A stretch of 64,000 nucleotides of DNA, from assembly GCA_905250075.1 (NCBI GenBank), contig CAJNOP010000009.1, positions 350,138 to 414,137 on the forward strand, written 5' to 3'. Below, piece by piece: positions 10,265 through 21,284 of the stretch. Source of the stretch: Rotaria sp. Silwood1 (taxonomy: Eukaryota; Rotifera; Eurotatoria; Philodinida; Philodinidae). The notes beneath the pieces are model-generated. The model made no database searches and had not been told where the DNA came from. It saw only the letters and a program-made list of their open reading frames with translations. How positions within the stretch are numbered: the first letter of the stretch is position 1; each line of letters starts with the position of its first letter. The translations under genes and the position numbers were made by a program.

Positions 10265-10978
10265 TCCTAGTTACACGATCAATTCTGTTTCTTGCCGTTA
10301 TGATTTCCGATTGTTGCTCTTCAGTGATAATAAAAATGTAAAAGTATGTTAAAACATAAAACATTTTCGCCTACTCATATGTTTTTAATAGTTGAGTGTA
10401 CTATGTCTGGAACTGAATATGAGTAATGATGACCAAGAATGTCATTTGAAAAAAAGATATGTTGTTTTTAAAATAGTAAATTGTCCTATACATATTCAAG
10501 AAGAGACGCTAGAAGCCTGATTCATAATAATTATTCTAAAGCGAACTCAACAGTGTTCAGATTTCTGAAAATGAAATTTTGGAAATTTCAGACATATGTT
10601 TTCCAAATTTTGTGTTACTTTCGAAATTTCTTTCTCTGAAATTCTGCATGTTTCTGCCAATTATGAAAATTTCGGTAGTTTACTTTTTCGAAATTCTGAA
10701 TATACCTCAGCGAACTTGAAAATAGAGCTTAATTACTGGTTTCGAGAACTATCTTCATAGAAATATTTCGTTGATAGTGATATTCTTAGCAGCACTTAGG
10801 TGACATCTATCGTGCTTCATAAAATGAAAACAAATTCGGTTAAGATATTCTCTTTTCAGATTACAAAATTTTGATAACTTTGTTTTTGTTGCATTTATAT
10901 TATTTTGAATGCGATGCTAATTTTCATGTGATTAGTCGTGTCAGCGATTGGACGATACATAAAATACTATTCATAGTA
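10265..10978. other. Intergenic stretch, AT-rich simple sequence
   Basis: Around 10560-10700 there are repeated GAAATTTC and TTCGAAATTTC words. No gene supported. Confidence 0.45.
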
Positions 10979-12094
10979 TTTAAATATCCGATCCGGCCGA
11001 ACCGGACCGGACAAGATCGGACAAAAAGTTGAAACCGGCCAGACAGAACCGGATTTTTGCCAGTTCATCATTACAAAATTGTTGCCTGCACCTAAGAATT
11101 TTCTCTACTGGAAAAGGTGTTTTTATGATATTTTCACGTTAGAAGAATGTGTTTCCGAAAGACTCAATGGAGACCGTGTCATCGACCTAATTGTAAACAG
11201 TTCATTTTTCTCTTTATATCTCTATCGATTTCTTTCTCGTATATCGCTTAATTTAACCTAGATCATATAATTTGTTGTCTTGTTCTACTTAGGCAGCTGC
11301 CTGAATTACGAAAAATAAATATTTATATTGTTGTGCTAGTTTTATTATAAACTTGCTGTTTTTTCTTGAAATTAAGATGAAAAAATAGATGTAATCTGAA
11401 TAGCTAACTTATATAAATGTCGGGCTCGAAAAGTCGACGCGCCTTGCTATAAAATGTGATGGTGAGAGTTTCATTCCCAAGTTTTAGTTCCCAGTTCGGA
11501 TTAGGAGTAGCGATTCCCTGTTAACTTATTTTAAAATTAAATTTTTGCGAATTTAAATTTAAAATAAATAAAAATTTTTTTAGAGATGAAAATTTAAATT
11601 TATTTTAAATGTAAATTTTGTAAATTGAAGTTTATTTTAAATTTAAATTTTTTAAAATTATTTAAATTTACTTAAATCCAGTTTAAATCAATCTAAATTC
11701 AATGTAAACCTATTTAATTGAATTTAAGTCCAACAGAATGAATTTAAATTGAATTTTGTATTTTATTTGGTTTAAATTGAAGTTATATTGGTTTAAACTA
11801 GATTTAAATAAATTTGAAAAATTTAAATCTACATTAATCCAATTTTAATTGAAAATCAGTATAGTTTTTTCGATTTATTAAATTCTGGTAAATGTAAGTC
11901 GATCATTTCTTGTTCGGATTTGTGCACGTGAATATTCAATTTTCCTTCACCACCATTATATATGAACAGATACTTTTATGGTCGGTTATTTTCGCCGGAT
12001 TTTTGCCAGTTTGGCTGTAAAATACATCCGGCCGGTTGCTGGCCGGACCGGACCGGACCGGATAGAAAAAAGCTGTCCGGTTCCAACTCTGATA
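10979..12094. repeat. Two CCGG-rich clusters around AT-rich AAATTTAAA repeats; possible hAT-like remnant
   Basis: Clusters at 10986-11060 and 11990-12085 are built from CCGGACCGGACC words; both contain CCGGATTTTTGCCAGTT in the same orientation. The right cluster ends CTGTCCGGTTCCAACTCTG, whose reverse complement begins CAGAGTTGGAACCGG, a form typical of hAT-superfamily ends. A weaker counterpart (GTTGAAACCGGCCAGACAG) is at 11031-11049. Between them, 11530-11850 is a degenerate TTTAAATTTAAA satellite-like tract. I find no target-site duplication, so the element call is tentative. Confidence 0.45.
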
Positions 12095-12939
12095 CAGGTC
12101 GATGAATCATCGAATCATGTACATTTTTTTCTCGCTTTTTTTTTAGTTCGAAAAAGATTTTAAAGAAAATCAAGTTATAAAAATATTTTCAGAGAGACTC
12201 CGAATTTAAAATGTTCTTGACAAATCAAATCTCAAATTTAAACTTGTTTGGTTTCATTTGTGTTCAGATTTTGATCTTTCAAATGAAAATATCGAAAATG
12301 ATCTTACATTCCGTTTTCGAAAACTAAAGTTGGATATATTTTCCACAGACATGCATGGTAAGTCGTGTATAAAAGTGTTAGCTATAAATATTTGGTTGAA
12401 AAAAATTCATCTTTCAAAAAGTAAACAACGAACTCTAGTGAGTTTATCTCAATATCTGACTCGCTTAGAGATGTATATACAACTTTTATCTATTTGTCTC
12501 GGAAGTTATTTTTTCCTTTTTAAACTCAATCAAACACCGATCACATAGATTCTTTGAGAAAAAAATCCAGCGTGAATCTCATGATTCTATAAACAAAATA
12601 AGTGTTTCAAAAACAAATTCCAAACGTGAAGACGAATAGAAATGTCGAAATATTTTATTAGAACACTATTTTAATGCAGATCGAAATTTTCGATATTGAA
12701 ACATTGCCGTTATGGTATGCAGAGAAAAGAAACCTAGCGTTGTAAAATTGTGAAATACTTTTTGTGAATGTTTTTTGCGCTAATTTTCAAAAATGGTCTG
12801 GTCCAAAATTTCTTAAGAAATTTATTGTTCATCTGTTCTTAAGCATAATTCCATTACGATTGTTTATATTTATTTTACATTTAGAAGCGAAAAAGCAAAT
12901 GTCTCTTTTAGATTTAAATAATCTGTCGATTTAAATTAA
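12095..12939. other. Upstream flank of the following gene
   Basis: No supported gene. An acceptor-like tract (GTCTCTTTTAG, AG at 12910-12911) sits 29 nt before the ATG at 12940 and may mark a 5' UTR intron or trans-splice site. Confidence 0.4.
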
Positions 12940-15900
12940 ATGGCATCGTCATCAACAGAACTTTGTACCGATCATGAAGATGATTTGGCTAAGGACAAAG
13001 AGCGACATGACAATTATATACAAAATCAATATGGTATGAAAAAAAAGTGTTTCTCGTTTGGTTTTGATCTATTACAGTAAATAAATTATCTAGATTAGTT
13101 CCTTGTGAAGAAAAGTTCTATATTACACCTTTGCTCTATGACGCTAAGCCAATATTGCTATCAGACTCAACACAGTGCACTCTGTCACAGAGTAACCTGT
13201 ATGTAAAAAGTCTTTACATAACCTGGTTGTTCAGTTTTTGTCTACTTATAAGTTGCTGGAAGAAATCAAAAGTATTCAGTTAGTATGAGAATTTTACACT
13301 CTTTCTAAATATATATTCAGAATTTTTTCCTAAATTAAAGTTGGTTTATTAAAAATAAAATCTTTGTTGAGGATCCAAAACAACGCTTGGACAAAACACT
13401 AATTAATAAGATCGTGGCAGTTATGCTTGATCATTTTTCAGACACTTAGATGTTATTGAAGAGACTCAGAAGTAGACTGCTAGATAAAAAAAATTGATGC
13501 TCTTTCTAGATGTATGTTTAAAATTTTGCTCTAAGTTACGCTTGACTGGTTGTAAGAAAATATCTGCAAAAATCTTGTTTGCATCATAAGCAAAATAGAC
13601 GTTTTTTCTATCTTTCATAATTTCTCTGGATAATACTTTGAGATAGTTTTGATTTTCTATTATTGTAGAGAACCTAATTTTCTACAAAGTAATGCGTTAT
13701 AATAAGTTAGAACAAGACATAATCATTTTTCGAACAGCTATTGTTTACTTACGATAAAAATTTTAAAAAAAATCTTTTTTTTTTTCGTATTTTGATATTT
13801 AAAGTGCAACAGAATTCTGTCATTTGTAGCAATATGTAAAAAGAGAAGTAGATTGGACATTTTGTAGAGCAAGTTTTGCTTTAGAAGCTGATGTATAAAA
13901 AGATTTTTTGATAGTTTAGATAAAGGCAGTTTTGATCAAAATACAAGTATGGTCTTCATGAAAAATTCTGTACAGGCGTTGTTTTTGATCCTCACCAAAG
14001 ATTTCCTTTTAATAACTCAGTTTTACGTTAGAAAAAAATTCTGAATATATATTTAGAAAGAACGTAAAATTCTCATTCTAACTGAATACTTGTGATTTCC
14101 TCCAGCAACTTATAAGTAGACAAAAATTGAATAGACATGTTGTGCAAAGATGTTTTACACGCAGGTGACTTGATTGTTGTTTTCTCTAGCGAGAGAAGAA
14201 ATTTTTTTTTAAATATCTTAGAAAGTGTCAGAAAAAAACCGGTTGAGCAACAAAAACGTATGAATTTTTCCGTTAAAAAGCACTTAACAAAATTTTGACA
14301 AAAAGTCTCGAGTTTTTGAGAGGAGACGTCGGCCTTCTCCAAACCATCTTCATAATCGGGAGGCCTGGCTCATTGTTTTTTGAATATCTTTTGATTAATG
14401 ATACATTCACTCAGACAACATTATAATGACAAGAAGACATTATATAGTTACCTCAGTCTGTCAAGTGTCATTATTAGATTAAAGAAATTGAGCAACAATT
14501 TTACCATCTAAGATTATCAGGTATCCACTGAAAGGTTTTTGTGATTAAAATTTCAAAATCCTATCGGCCCAATCCAGATTACCAACCCGATTATTGTGAA
14601 ACAAAAACTCAAATTTAAATCGATCGACATCACATTCTTTTATGAATTATAATTCATTTGGCAATGAATCTAGGATTCGTTGCTGATCTACTAGTGCGAC
14701 TAATGAAAGTTCTAAAAGGTCTCAAGACACACACTTGAGCAGATTTCATTCTAGATATTCTGAGAAGTTTTTGAAATATGAAATACATCCAACAATGCTT
14801 TATTCATTGAAGAATTGAACTCTCATCTTCATTACTAAAAAAAATTAATACGTCTTGAGTTATTCATACTTTGTGATCCATGTCCAAAATTAAGCTTACT
14901 TGACTGAATACGAAGCAGCACAGAATATAATGCTGCTATGTTTAATGATGATGTTTTTCACCCAGACTATTCTGTCAAGCAAGATTAGTTTTGGATATAA
15001 ATCGCAGAGTATGAATAACTCAAAACGTATTATTCTTTTCGGTAATGAAGATGTAGGTCCAATTCTTCGATGAGTAAGACATTGTTAGATGCATTTCATA
15101 TTTCAAAAACTTCTCAGAACATCTAGAACAAAATTTACCTATGTGTGTGTCTTAAGACCTTTTAGAATTTCCGTTAGTCGCACTAGTAGATCAACAACAA
15201 ATCTCAGGTTCATTGCCAAAACGTAGTATTCACTGCATGTTCCTACGTATCATTAATCAAAAGTTATTCAACAAACAATGGAATACACTATTTTTTGATC
15301 TTGACATGAGTATGAATGAAATTAGTAAACAAAAATAATATTTTTATAATAGAAAAGGTAAAAGCACAAGATCAATTTATTAAACTAGATGAATGGTAAC
15401 CAATTTTGTTGAAATAGCTGTGGAAATTTCGCGACTGGGAAATAACAAAAAGAATCGTGATGTTTTGTAGGCATATGAATACTTGATGGTTGATTAGTTG
15501 AAAAAGACTAGATCTATCGTCATAGTCTCTATTAGTGAATTAAACATCTTGCACAAAATTGATACGCGTTTTTTTTAATTTTCCTTCGTAGCATGTGATC
15601 TTTTATTAGATTTGTGAAATATAAGCAACGTAAGCAGAGCCGGGCAAATCGAGTCAAAAATGCCCCAAGTCCAAATCATGTCAGACTTCACTTGGCAATA
15701 GAGGTAATTAGTTACCGCTACGTTAATAGATAACGAGTAAGAAAAAATTTGCAATTTTGACTTTTTCGTCAAGAAACGCTTAGTTTTAGAAAATAATGAC
15801 TTATTATAAAGTTTGATCAAAAGTTTTCGGAGTTAAGAAATCCTAATCTCAGTATGATTTCTCAAAATTTGTGAGTAAGATTTTCGGTCAAACTTTATAA

Positions 15901-17470
15901 AAAATCAGTATTTCCGAAAAATAAGCATTTCTTGACGAAAAATTCAAAGTTGCAAATTTTACGTTATCCGGTAACAGAACTGGTCGCTAAAGGTAACATT
16001 CCTTCCCTATGTGGCAATGGTTCTGACTTCACTTGACTTGAATTTTCATATCTGGGTAAGAAAGATAATTATCAACTAAAGAAAAAATGTGCAGCTAAAT
16101 ACTTGAATTCATATCGAGTTATGTGAATTTCCGACCTTTTTTTTCCTCTGGTTATAGATTCAGAATGGTATTATGGATATATAAATGAGACTGATAATAA
16201 CCGGGATGAAACAAAAGGTAGGAAATTCACATAGCTCGATGTGAATTCAAATATTTAGCTGCACATTTTTCTTCAGTTGATAATTATCTTTCTTACTAAG
16301 ATATAAAACTTCATTGGATTTAGCTTGCAATACTATGGGTAACTAAACTACACTAGCTATTCATATATTTATGGTTATGAATTCGGTAACGGTACTATGA
16401 ATTTTATAAATAAGTCTGATGATGATCAGAATGCAGGAAGAAAAGATTGGAAACTCACATAATTGGGTATAAATGCAAATGTTTCGCTGTAGATTTTTCT
16501 TTAGTTGACTTGACTTATGACTTGAAAAAGGCTTGACTTGGCCAGCTCTGAACTTAAGCAAGTTTTCTTTTTAGGTATAAAATTTCGTTACTTCAATCAT
16601 TTAAAAATCAAGGAGGAATTAAAATATTCAAAGCAATTTTGTCAAGCATTATCTATGGTTGAAGATTTGATTGATAATGATAATTTATGTTGTTATTATT
16701 CATATGTATGCAATGCTGATTTACGTTGTAAAAATATCTTTAAATTTGAAGAAGCAAAACGTGTTATTGAAAAAACAAGGACATTCATTATCGATCTATG
16801 CAACGTAATCGAGTTTACAATTGGTATTTTGCCGAATGAATATTCAGTTTTTCGTGGTGATCCATTCGTGACTCATCAGTATCGTGATTATATTATGCTA
16901 GATGAAACGTTAATTAATGGTTTTCGTGAAAGTCAAACAGATTCAAATGTTCAATCCCATATGGAAGTTTTCTTAGTATTTGCTAAAATTCTTCGTGAGT
17001 TGGGTCATGCATTGTCATATCACTGTGGTCGTGTATATTTGACAAATGAAAAAGATATAAGGAAGAAATTTGAAACACCAAAGACACATTGTTTACAAGG
17101 TGAATCTGGTAATGCAATTGAACGTTTATTATTTGGATCTGTAATTGATGCACCTGGTCGATTACGAAAGGATAAATATATTATTCAATATTTAATATTA
17201 TCAGATGGTAAAATATCAGGTGTGATTGAAAAAATTTGGATCAGTTCATTTGTGAATGACGCTTTCAATATGCACAAATTAAGAAAAATTGATTCAATTG
17301 AACCTATACCATTTCAATTTTTAACAAAAACTTTAAAAAGAAAACTTCAATGTAAATCGAAGGATTTTCAAACAAAAAGAAAATTTTCAAACCGCAAAAA
17401 TTTAGATCTTGATTGGAGTGATGATGACGATACTGAATATGGACTGACTTGTATGTTTTTTAAAGTGTAA
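12940..17470 (+). CDS. Uncharacterised protein with a degenerate HExxH-like motif, 2-3 exons
   Basis: The last exon, 16575-17470, opens after CTTTTTAG in phase 1. A first exon at 12940-13033 begins MASSSTELCTDHEDDLAKD and ends in phase 1 before GT. A symmetric phase-1 exon at 16158-16217 (DSEWYYGYINETDNNRDETK) fits between them. The model gives 349 aa with that exon or 329 without it. The frame before 16575 also stays open, so a start at 16538 is possible but reads through the acceptor. The central motif ILRELGHALSYHCG resembles zinc-peptidase HELGHAL with the first His replaced by Arg; GESGNAIERLLFG follows, like the second conserved block of such domains. If the family is right, the metal site is broken and the protein is not a normal peptidase. 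The C-terminus is Lys-rich and then acidic (DWSDDDDTE). I do not recognise a named family. Confidence 0.6.
13236..14130. repeat. Inverted repeat inside the 3.5-kb intron
   Basis: 13236-13335 (GTCTACTTATAAGTTGCTGG ... TATATATTCAGAATTTTTTC) pairs with 14025-14130 (AAAATTCTGAATATATATTT ... CCAGCAACTTATAAGTAGAC). The interior holds a diverged partial direct repeat of the arm (about 13465-13540). Confidence 0.65.
14363..15283. repeat. Long imperfect palindrome in the same intron
   Basis: 14660-14880 pairs with 15005-15225 (for example GATCTACTAGTGCGACTAA against TTAGTCGCACTAGTAGATC). The outer ends also pair: CTTTTGATTAATGATAC near 14388 against GTATCATTAATCAAAAG near 15246. Confidence 0.7.
15711..15960. 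repeat. Third inverted repeat in the intron
   Basis: 15751-15822 (GCAATTTTGACTTTTTCGTC, AAGAAACGCTTA) pairs with 15881-15960 (ATAAGCATTTCTTGACGAAA, AATTCAAAGTTGC), with about 60 bp between the arms. Confidence 0.65.
16053..16520. repeat. Inverted repeat flanking a candidate exon, plus a tandem copy of loop and right arm
   Basis: Arms at 16053-16135 and 16218-16300 (GATAATTATCAACTAAAGAA against TTCAGTTGATAATTATC) enclose the candidate exon 16158-16217. A diverged second copy of the loop and right arm follows at about 16380-16520 (TTTATAAATAAGTCTGATGA; TTTTTCTTTAGTTGACTTG). Confidence 0.65.
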
Positions 17471-17524
17471 TCATATAATGAATCTAAATTTTGATTGTTC
17501 GATGAATACATTTAATAGTAAAAA

Positions 17525-17778
17525 GTAAAGAAATTAACATTAAATAAAAAATTTTTTATTTTTGAAACGGAGAGCAAAATTTTGGGCACATTTACTATGA
17601 GAGAATAAGAAAGATATTATTTTTCTTATTCTCTCATAGTAAATGTGCCCAAAATTTTGCTCTACTTTTTACAATCACATTTTATTTCATTTTCTCATCT
17701 TTTGACTGGTGATGTTAACTGTAGGTAATGAACTGTTTCAAAAATAAAAAATGTTTTATTTAATGTTAATTTCTTTAA
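17525..17778. repeat. Nested hairpin just after the stop codon
   Basis: Inner arms 17571-17612 and 17622-17663 are perfect 42-nt reverse complements around a 9-nt loop. Outer arms 17525-17568 and 17735-17778 (AAAGAAATTAACATTAAATA against TATTTAATGTTAATTTCTTT, small gaps) enclose them. It begins about 55 nt after the stop at 17470, so it probably lies in the 3' UTR. Confidence 0.85.
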
Positions 17779-18182
17779 TTTCCAATATATAATCATGTAT
17801 TTTTCTCTTCCGTATAATTCAATATTTTTTTTCTGTACATATTAGTGTTACTGTATTCATTATATGTGTGACTGTCAAAAAAGCTTATACAATTGTCTCT
17901 TTTAACTCTTTTCATTTTTATGATCTTTTGATGACATATGAGATATGTTTGGTGGACTTTTATATAAACAGAATTGTCATCGATTGTTATCAATAGTCAT
18001 TCTCACTATTCGCTTATAAATATCAAGAGTTTATGATGTTGTGGATATGCATTTTATTGTTGATACTCTTGGGAAGCTCTTTTTTTTCTAAATCTAGAGC
18101 ACGTGACTAGCTGAAAATCGAGAGAAGCTCTATCATATTCATCTATAGGTTATGGTCTGAGACAATGCACATGAATAGCTTG
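17779..18182. other. Intergenic stretch, no gene seen
   Basis: AT-rich flank; one short minus-strand frame at 17793-17993 lacks any protein-like features. Confidence 0.4.
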
Positions 18183-18270
18183 CAGAGGTCCAAACAGGCC
18201 ACGATTTTAAGGCCTGCGCCTGTCACAGGCAGGCCGCTTGAAAATAACAGACCGCCTGGCCTGTCTACTT
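18183..18270 (+). mobile_element. hAT-type element end, CAGAGGTCCAAACAGG family
   Basis: Begins CAGAGGTCCAAACAGGCCAC, the same terminus as the element at 35853, followed by GGCCTG/CAGGCC-rich DNA. A matching inverted end lies at 19875-19953. The 8 bp outside the two ends differ (ATAGCTTG against GTGTGAAT), so they may be two separate remnants. Confidence 0.6.
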
Positions 18271-19874
18271 TTTCCTCGAAATCAAAGTTTCAATATGAGA
18301 ATTTCATGATTTTGTTAGCAAATAGATACAACCTTCATTAGCTTTCAAAAAATCACACTTAAGCGCGGTGAATCAGACAAATACTACGGAATGAGTATTA
18401 AAGATACTTATAGGAAATCAATGCCCCTACCATTCTGAAGAGAAGATGAGCACAAATTTTCATAGTTATCATTATCTACTTGTCACATTTCTCAATTTTA
18501 GCTAAATTAATTGATTCTAAATCCTTTTTTCTGTTGAAGATTTACCACTGATTGAATTCTATTTCTCTCTTGATCCCAATACTTTGGGTGGCATTGTGAT
18601 CTGGCACGAGAAGTTCAATGAAAATATTTTTGAACAAAAATCAGATATCTTTCACAAGTTGAGTATCTTAGCATTGTTTTTATTTTGTCTACGTATTACC
18701 AATGTTCAGTTCGAAAACTCGTAATCAGTAATGAAACTTTTCAACGTATGCGGGTACCGGTGAAATTGTCTATACCCACATACATCACCAACTCTGAAAA
18801 AGGATAGAGTTCGAACTTGATATTATATATACATTCCTACTGCGTCGCGCGTTTTTTAATTCAGCTGAAGGATAGCCTTTCTTTTAGATACAGACAGTCA
18901 TAATTACTTTAACTTTTACTTATACAAGGCCTTAGAAAATTAATAATCGCATGGTCCAGAAGACATCAATAGCTTTTTATGCGAAATTTTACTATTTGTA
19001 TAATGTTATTAATTTTCATCTAAGTTCATGTTGACAGATATATAGCATAAGATTCTCTTCAAACATTCCGTATAATGTTTTATTACAAAGTATGAGAAGA
19101 GAAAGCTACACGAAAAATATCCAAGGTCTCCGAAGCTATCAGCTTTCTAAAGCACGGTGTAGCATTCCTTAACTTTTTGCTAAGCGGTGACAAAAGTATA
19201 AGCATATATAAAATTAAATTTTCTAATCCTATGACGAATGCAGATCTAGTCTTTGTAAAAGGAGTGATGCAAAAAGTTGATTCTAGGTGCAGTAATATCA
19301 TACATTTTTAATAAATTAGGAATCGATAATGAATTGATTTTGATTTGTTTTGATTGTAATCCATTCACTACCAATTGACAATCGATAAAAGAATAATGAT
19401 TTTAATCATTTAAAATGAATCTTTTCTGATTTTTACATGAATTATTTTTTATATGAAAGTGTGTCCGCAGTTTTTACAGATAGGCATTGTAGCTGTCTCT
19501 TTAATGAAGTTATTTCTTCTTCAGGACGATGCCAATTTTCGCCGAGCGATTTTGACTAGATATCAATCGTTCATTAACGAAAACGTTTTTTTAAGTGAAC
19601 TGAAACCTATGCTTTTTTTTATACTCCGACTGACTAGAAGTACCTTTGAAAATGAACAGTCTTTGTTCTACACTTAGCTTCACATGCTCTCAATTAAAAA
19701 GAAGCATGATACCTTTGTTTAATTGAAAAGCTGACAATTCTCATGGACTTTTCAATTAGAGACTTTTCAATGTAGTGATGTAGATTGAATTCAGTAACTA
19801 ATAAGACTTTTTATGAAGATTACTACTTCTTCCTATGGTATTTATATCATGATATTGACGTGAAAAAAATACAC
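18271..19874. other. Stretch between two hAT-type ends, no transposase seen
   Basis: Frames at 19083-19301 and 19453-19677 are short and show no transposase features. If the two ends belong to one element it is non-autonomous and about 1.77 kb long. Confidence 0.35.
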
Positions 19875-19953
19875 AGGCCTAGACAGGCTAGGAGAGGTGA
19901 AGCCTGTCACAGGCAGGCCAGGCCTTCAAAAAGTGAACCTGTTTGGACCTCTG
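19875..19953 (-). mobile_element. hAT-type element end, inverted copy
   Basis: CAGGCCTAGACAGGC, then GAAGCCTGTCACAGGCAGGC, ending CCTGTTTGGACCTCTG at 19953. The end is the reverse complement of the terminus at 18183. Confidence 0.6.
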
Positions 19954-20306
19954 GTGTGAATATGGCGGTAAGCCACATTTTCCTCATCTGAATTTTGGCA
20001 ATTTATTGAATTTCTGATGAACTTTCGAAAATAGAAAGATTGTCCAAAGTCTATACAAACTCTCACTCACATCTACGCTCATTCTCAATCAGCATGCATG
20101 AAATGTGATATTATGAGGATTTTTCGCACCGACATCTACATTCTGAGTTTTACCAAGGGGTCATCTAGTTTTTGTCAATAACAAGACATAGGTCGTCTGG
20201 AACCGAAGAAGAAAGCAAAGTGATATAACTCATAAAAGTTAGAGCAGTTTGCTCTGAGTCAATAGAAATGAACAGAGAAAGAGTCCACCATATATTATTT
20301 CTTTGT
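19954..20306. other. Downstream flank of the F-box gene
   Basis: No gene seen. A minus-strand AATAAA overlaps the F-box stop codon at 20306-20311. Confidence 0.4.
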
Positions 20307-21284
20307 TTATTTTTTTCGATAATATGCATTAAAATGAATTCGTCGACGGTTGTAGCCTGAAAATGAATATTCAGGGCATAAATGGCGTTCAACTAAAAAT
20401 GGAATAGATTTAAATGTTTGTTGAATTCCATGGATATAACCAAATGGTATGTTGTTTTTCGATTGAACATATATTCTTAATAATTTTAAATTTTTCCATG
20501 GTGATAAAAGTTGTAACCATTTTTGAGCATCCATAAATGGTTGATTATCGTTGCCTGTTGAACAATCCAATTTTAAAGATTCAAGATTTGGGGTACATTG
20601 TGAAAATAACTCCAGATGTTCTAATTTTGCTCTACGAATTTTTAAAGTTAATTTTGATAAATGAACTAACTCATTGATAGGTTTGCAGATTTTATTTCGA
20701 TTACCTTCATCACATGATAAATATACATTTAAATGTCGAAGATTTGGTGAACATCGAAGAACATGAGAATGAAAATAAGAGAATGATACGCCGAATTTTG
20801 AATCAATATCCAAGTATTCCAAGTTAGATGATATTTGCTCGTGATTTTCATCATAGCAAGGAGCAACGAAATCTATTTTACCATGCGATTGTGACAGTTT
20901 AATTTGACAATATTTTAATTGTGAAATTGCCAGTATGAAATTAATTACCATTTCTTCACATATATTTGTGGCATATTTAAATACTACTAATGAAAGAAGA
21001 CATGACAATTTATTTGGATTATCAAATTGTACCAAATGATAATCATAACACTTCAATGATTTCAATTGTTCTAGACAAATAGCTGATAAAAGAATATCAA
21101 TGTCATTTCGATCATCTATCAATGTCCAATGCAGCAACAAATGATAATCGCATAGTAGTTGATTGAAATATTGATTTAAATTAAAAATTGATTGAAGTAA
21201 ATCATTGGCATTCAAATATTCAAATATGGAAATGTGTATTTCACTACTTAGATCTTCGAATGTTATTTTTCTTGACAATGACAT
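20307..21284 (-). CDS. F-box protein with degenerate C-terminal leucine-rich region (325 aa)
   Basis: The ATG at 21284 (MSLSRKITFEDLSSEI) is chosen because the F-box begins there; the open frame continues 39 codons further up to 21401 but that part is not domain-like. F-box at residues 8-50: ITFEDLSSEIHISIFEYLNA, then NDLLQSIFNLNQYF. The rest has Leu-rich segments (NLEYLDID, CSPNLRHLNVYL, LSKLTLKIRRAKLEHLELF, CTPNLESLKLDC, NLKLLRIYV) spaced like irregular LRRs. F-box proteins recruit substrates to SCF ubiquitin ligases through Skp1; the LRR-like part would choose the substrate, which is unknown. Single exon in this model. Large F-box families of this form are common in rotifers. The C-terminus is basic (YNRRRIHFNAYYRKK). 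Confidence 0.75.
   Translation of the reverse strand: MSLSRKITFEDLSSEIHISIFEYLNANDLLQSIFNLNQYFNQLLCDYHLLLHWTLIDDRNDIDILLSAICLEQLKSLKCYDYHLVQFDNPNKLSCLLSLVVFKYATNICEEMVINFILAISQLKYCQIKLSQSHGKIDFVAPCYDENHEQISSNLEYLDIDSKFGVSFSYFHSHVLRCSPNLRHLNVYLSCDEGNRNKICKPINELVHLSKLTLKIRRAKLEHLELFSQCTPNLESLKLDCSTGNDNQPFMDAQKWLQLLSPWKNLKLLRIYVQSKNNIPFGYIHGIQQTFKSIPFLVERHLCPEYSFSGYNRRRIHFNAYYRKK

Noticed and set aside
9167..10364. Open frames rich in His-Thr-Pro or Trp-Val-Gly on both strands
   Set aside because: They are translations of the CACCCA/TGTGGG repeat in several frames at once, with no conserved start, and are not genes.
1..12000. An actual chromosome end within the window
   Set aside because: The telomere-like tracts are short, degenerate and interrupted, and unique DNA with genes lies on both sides.
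14073..14342. 89-codon minus-strand frame
   Set aside because: It lies in an inverted-repeat element and has no domain-like composition.
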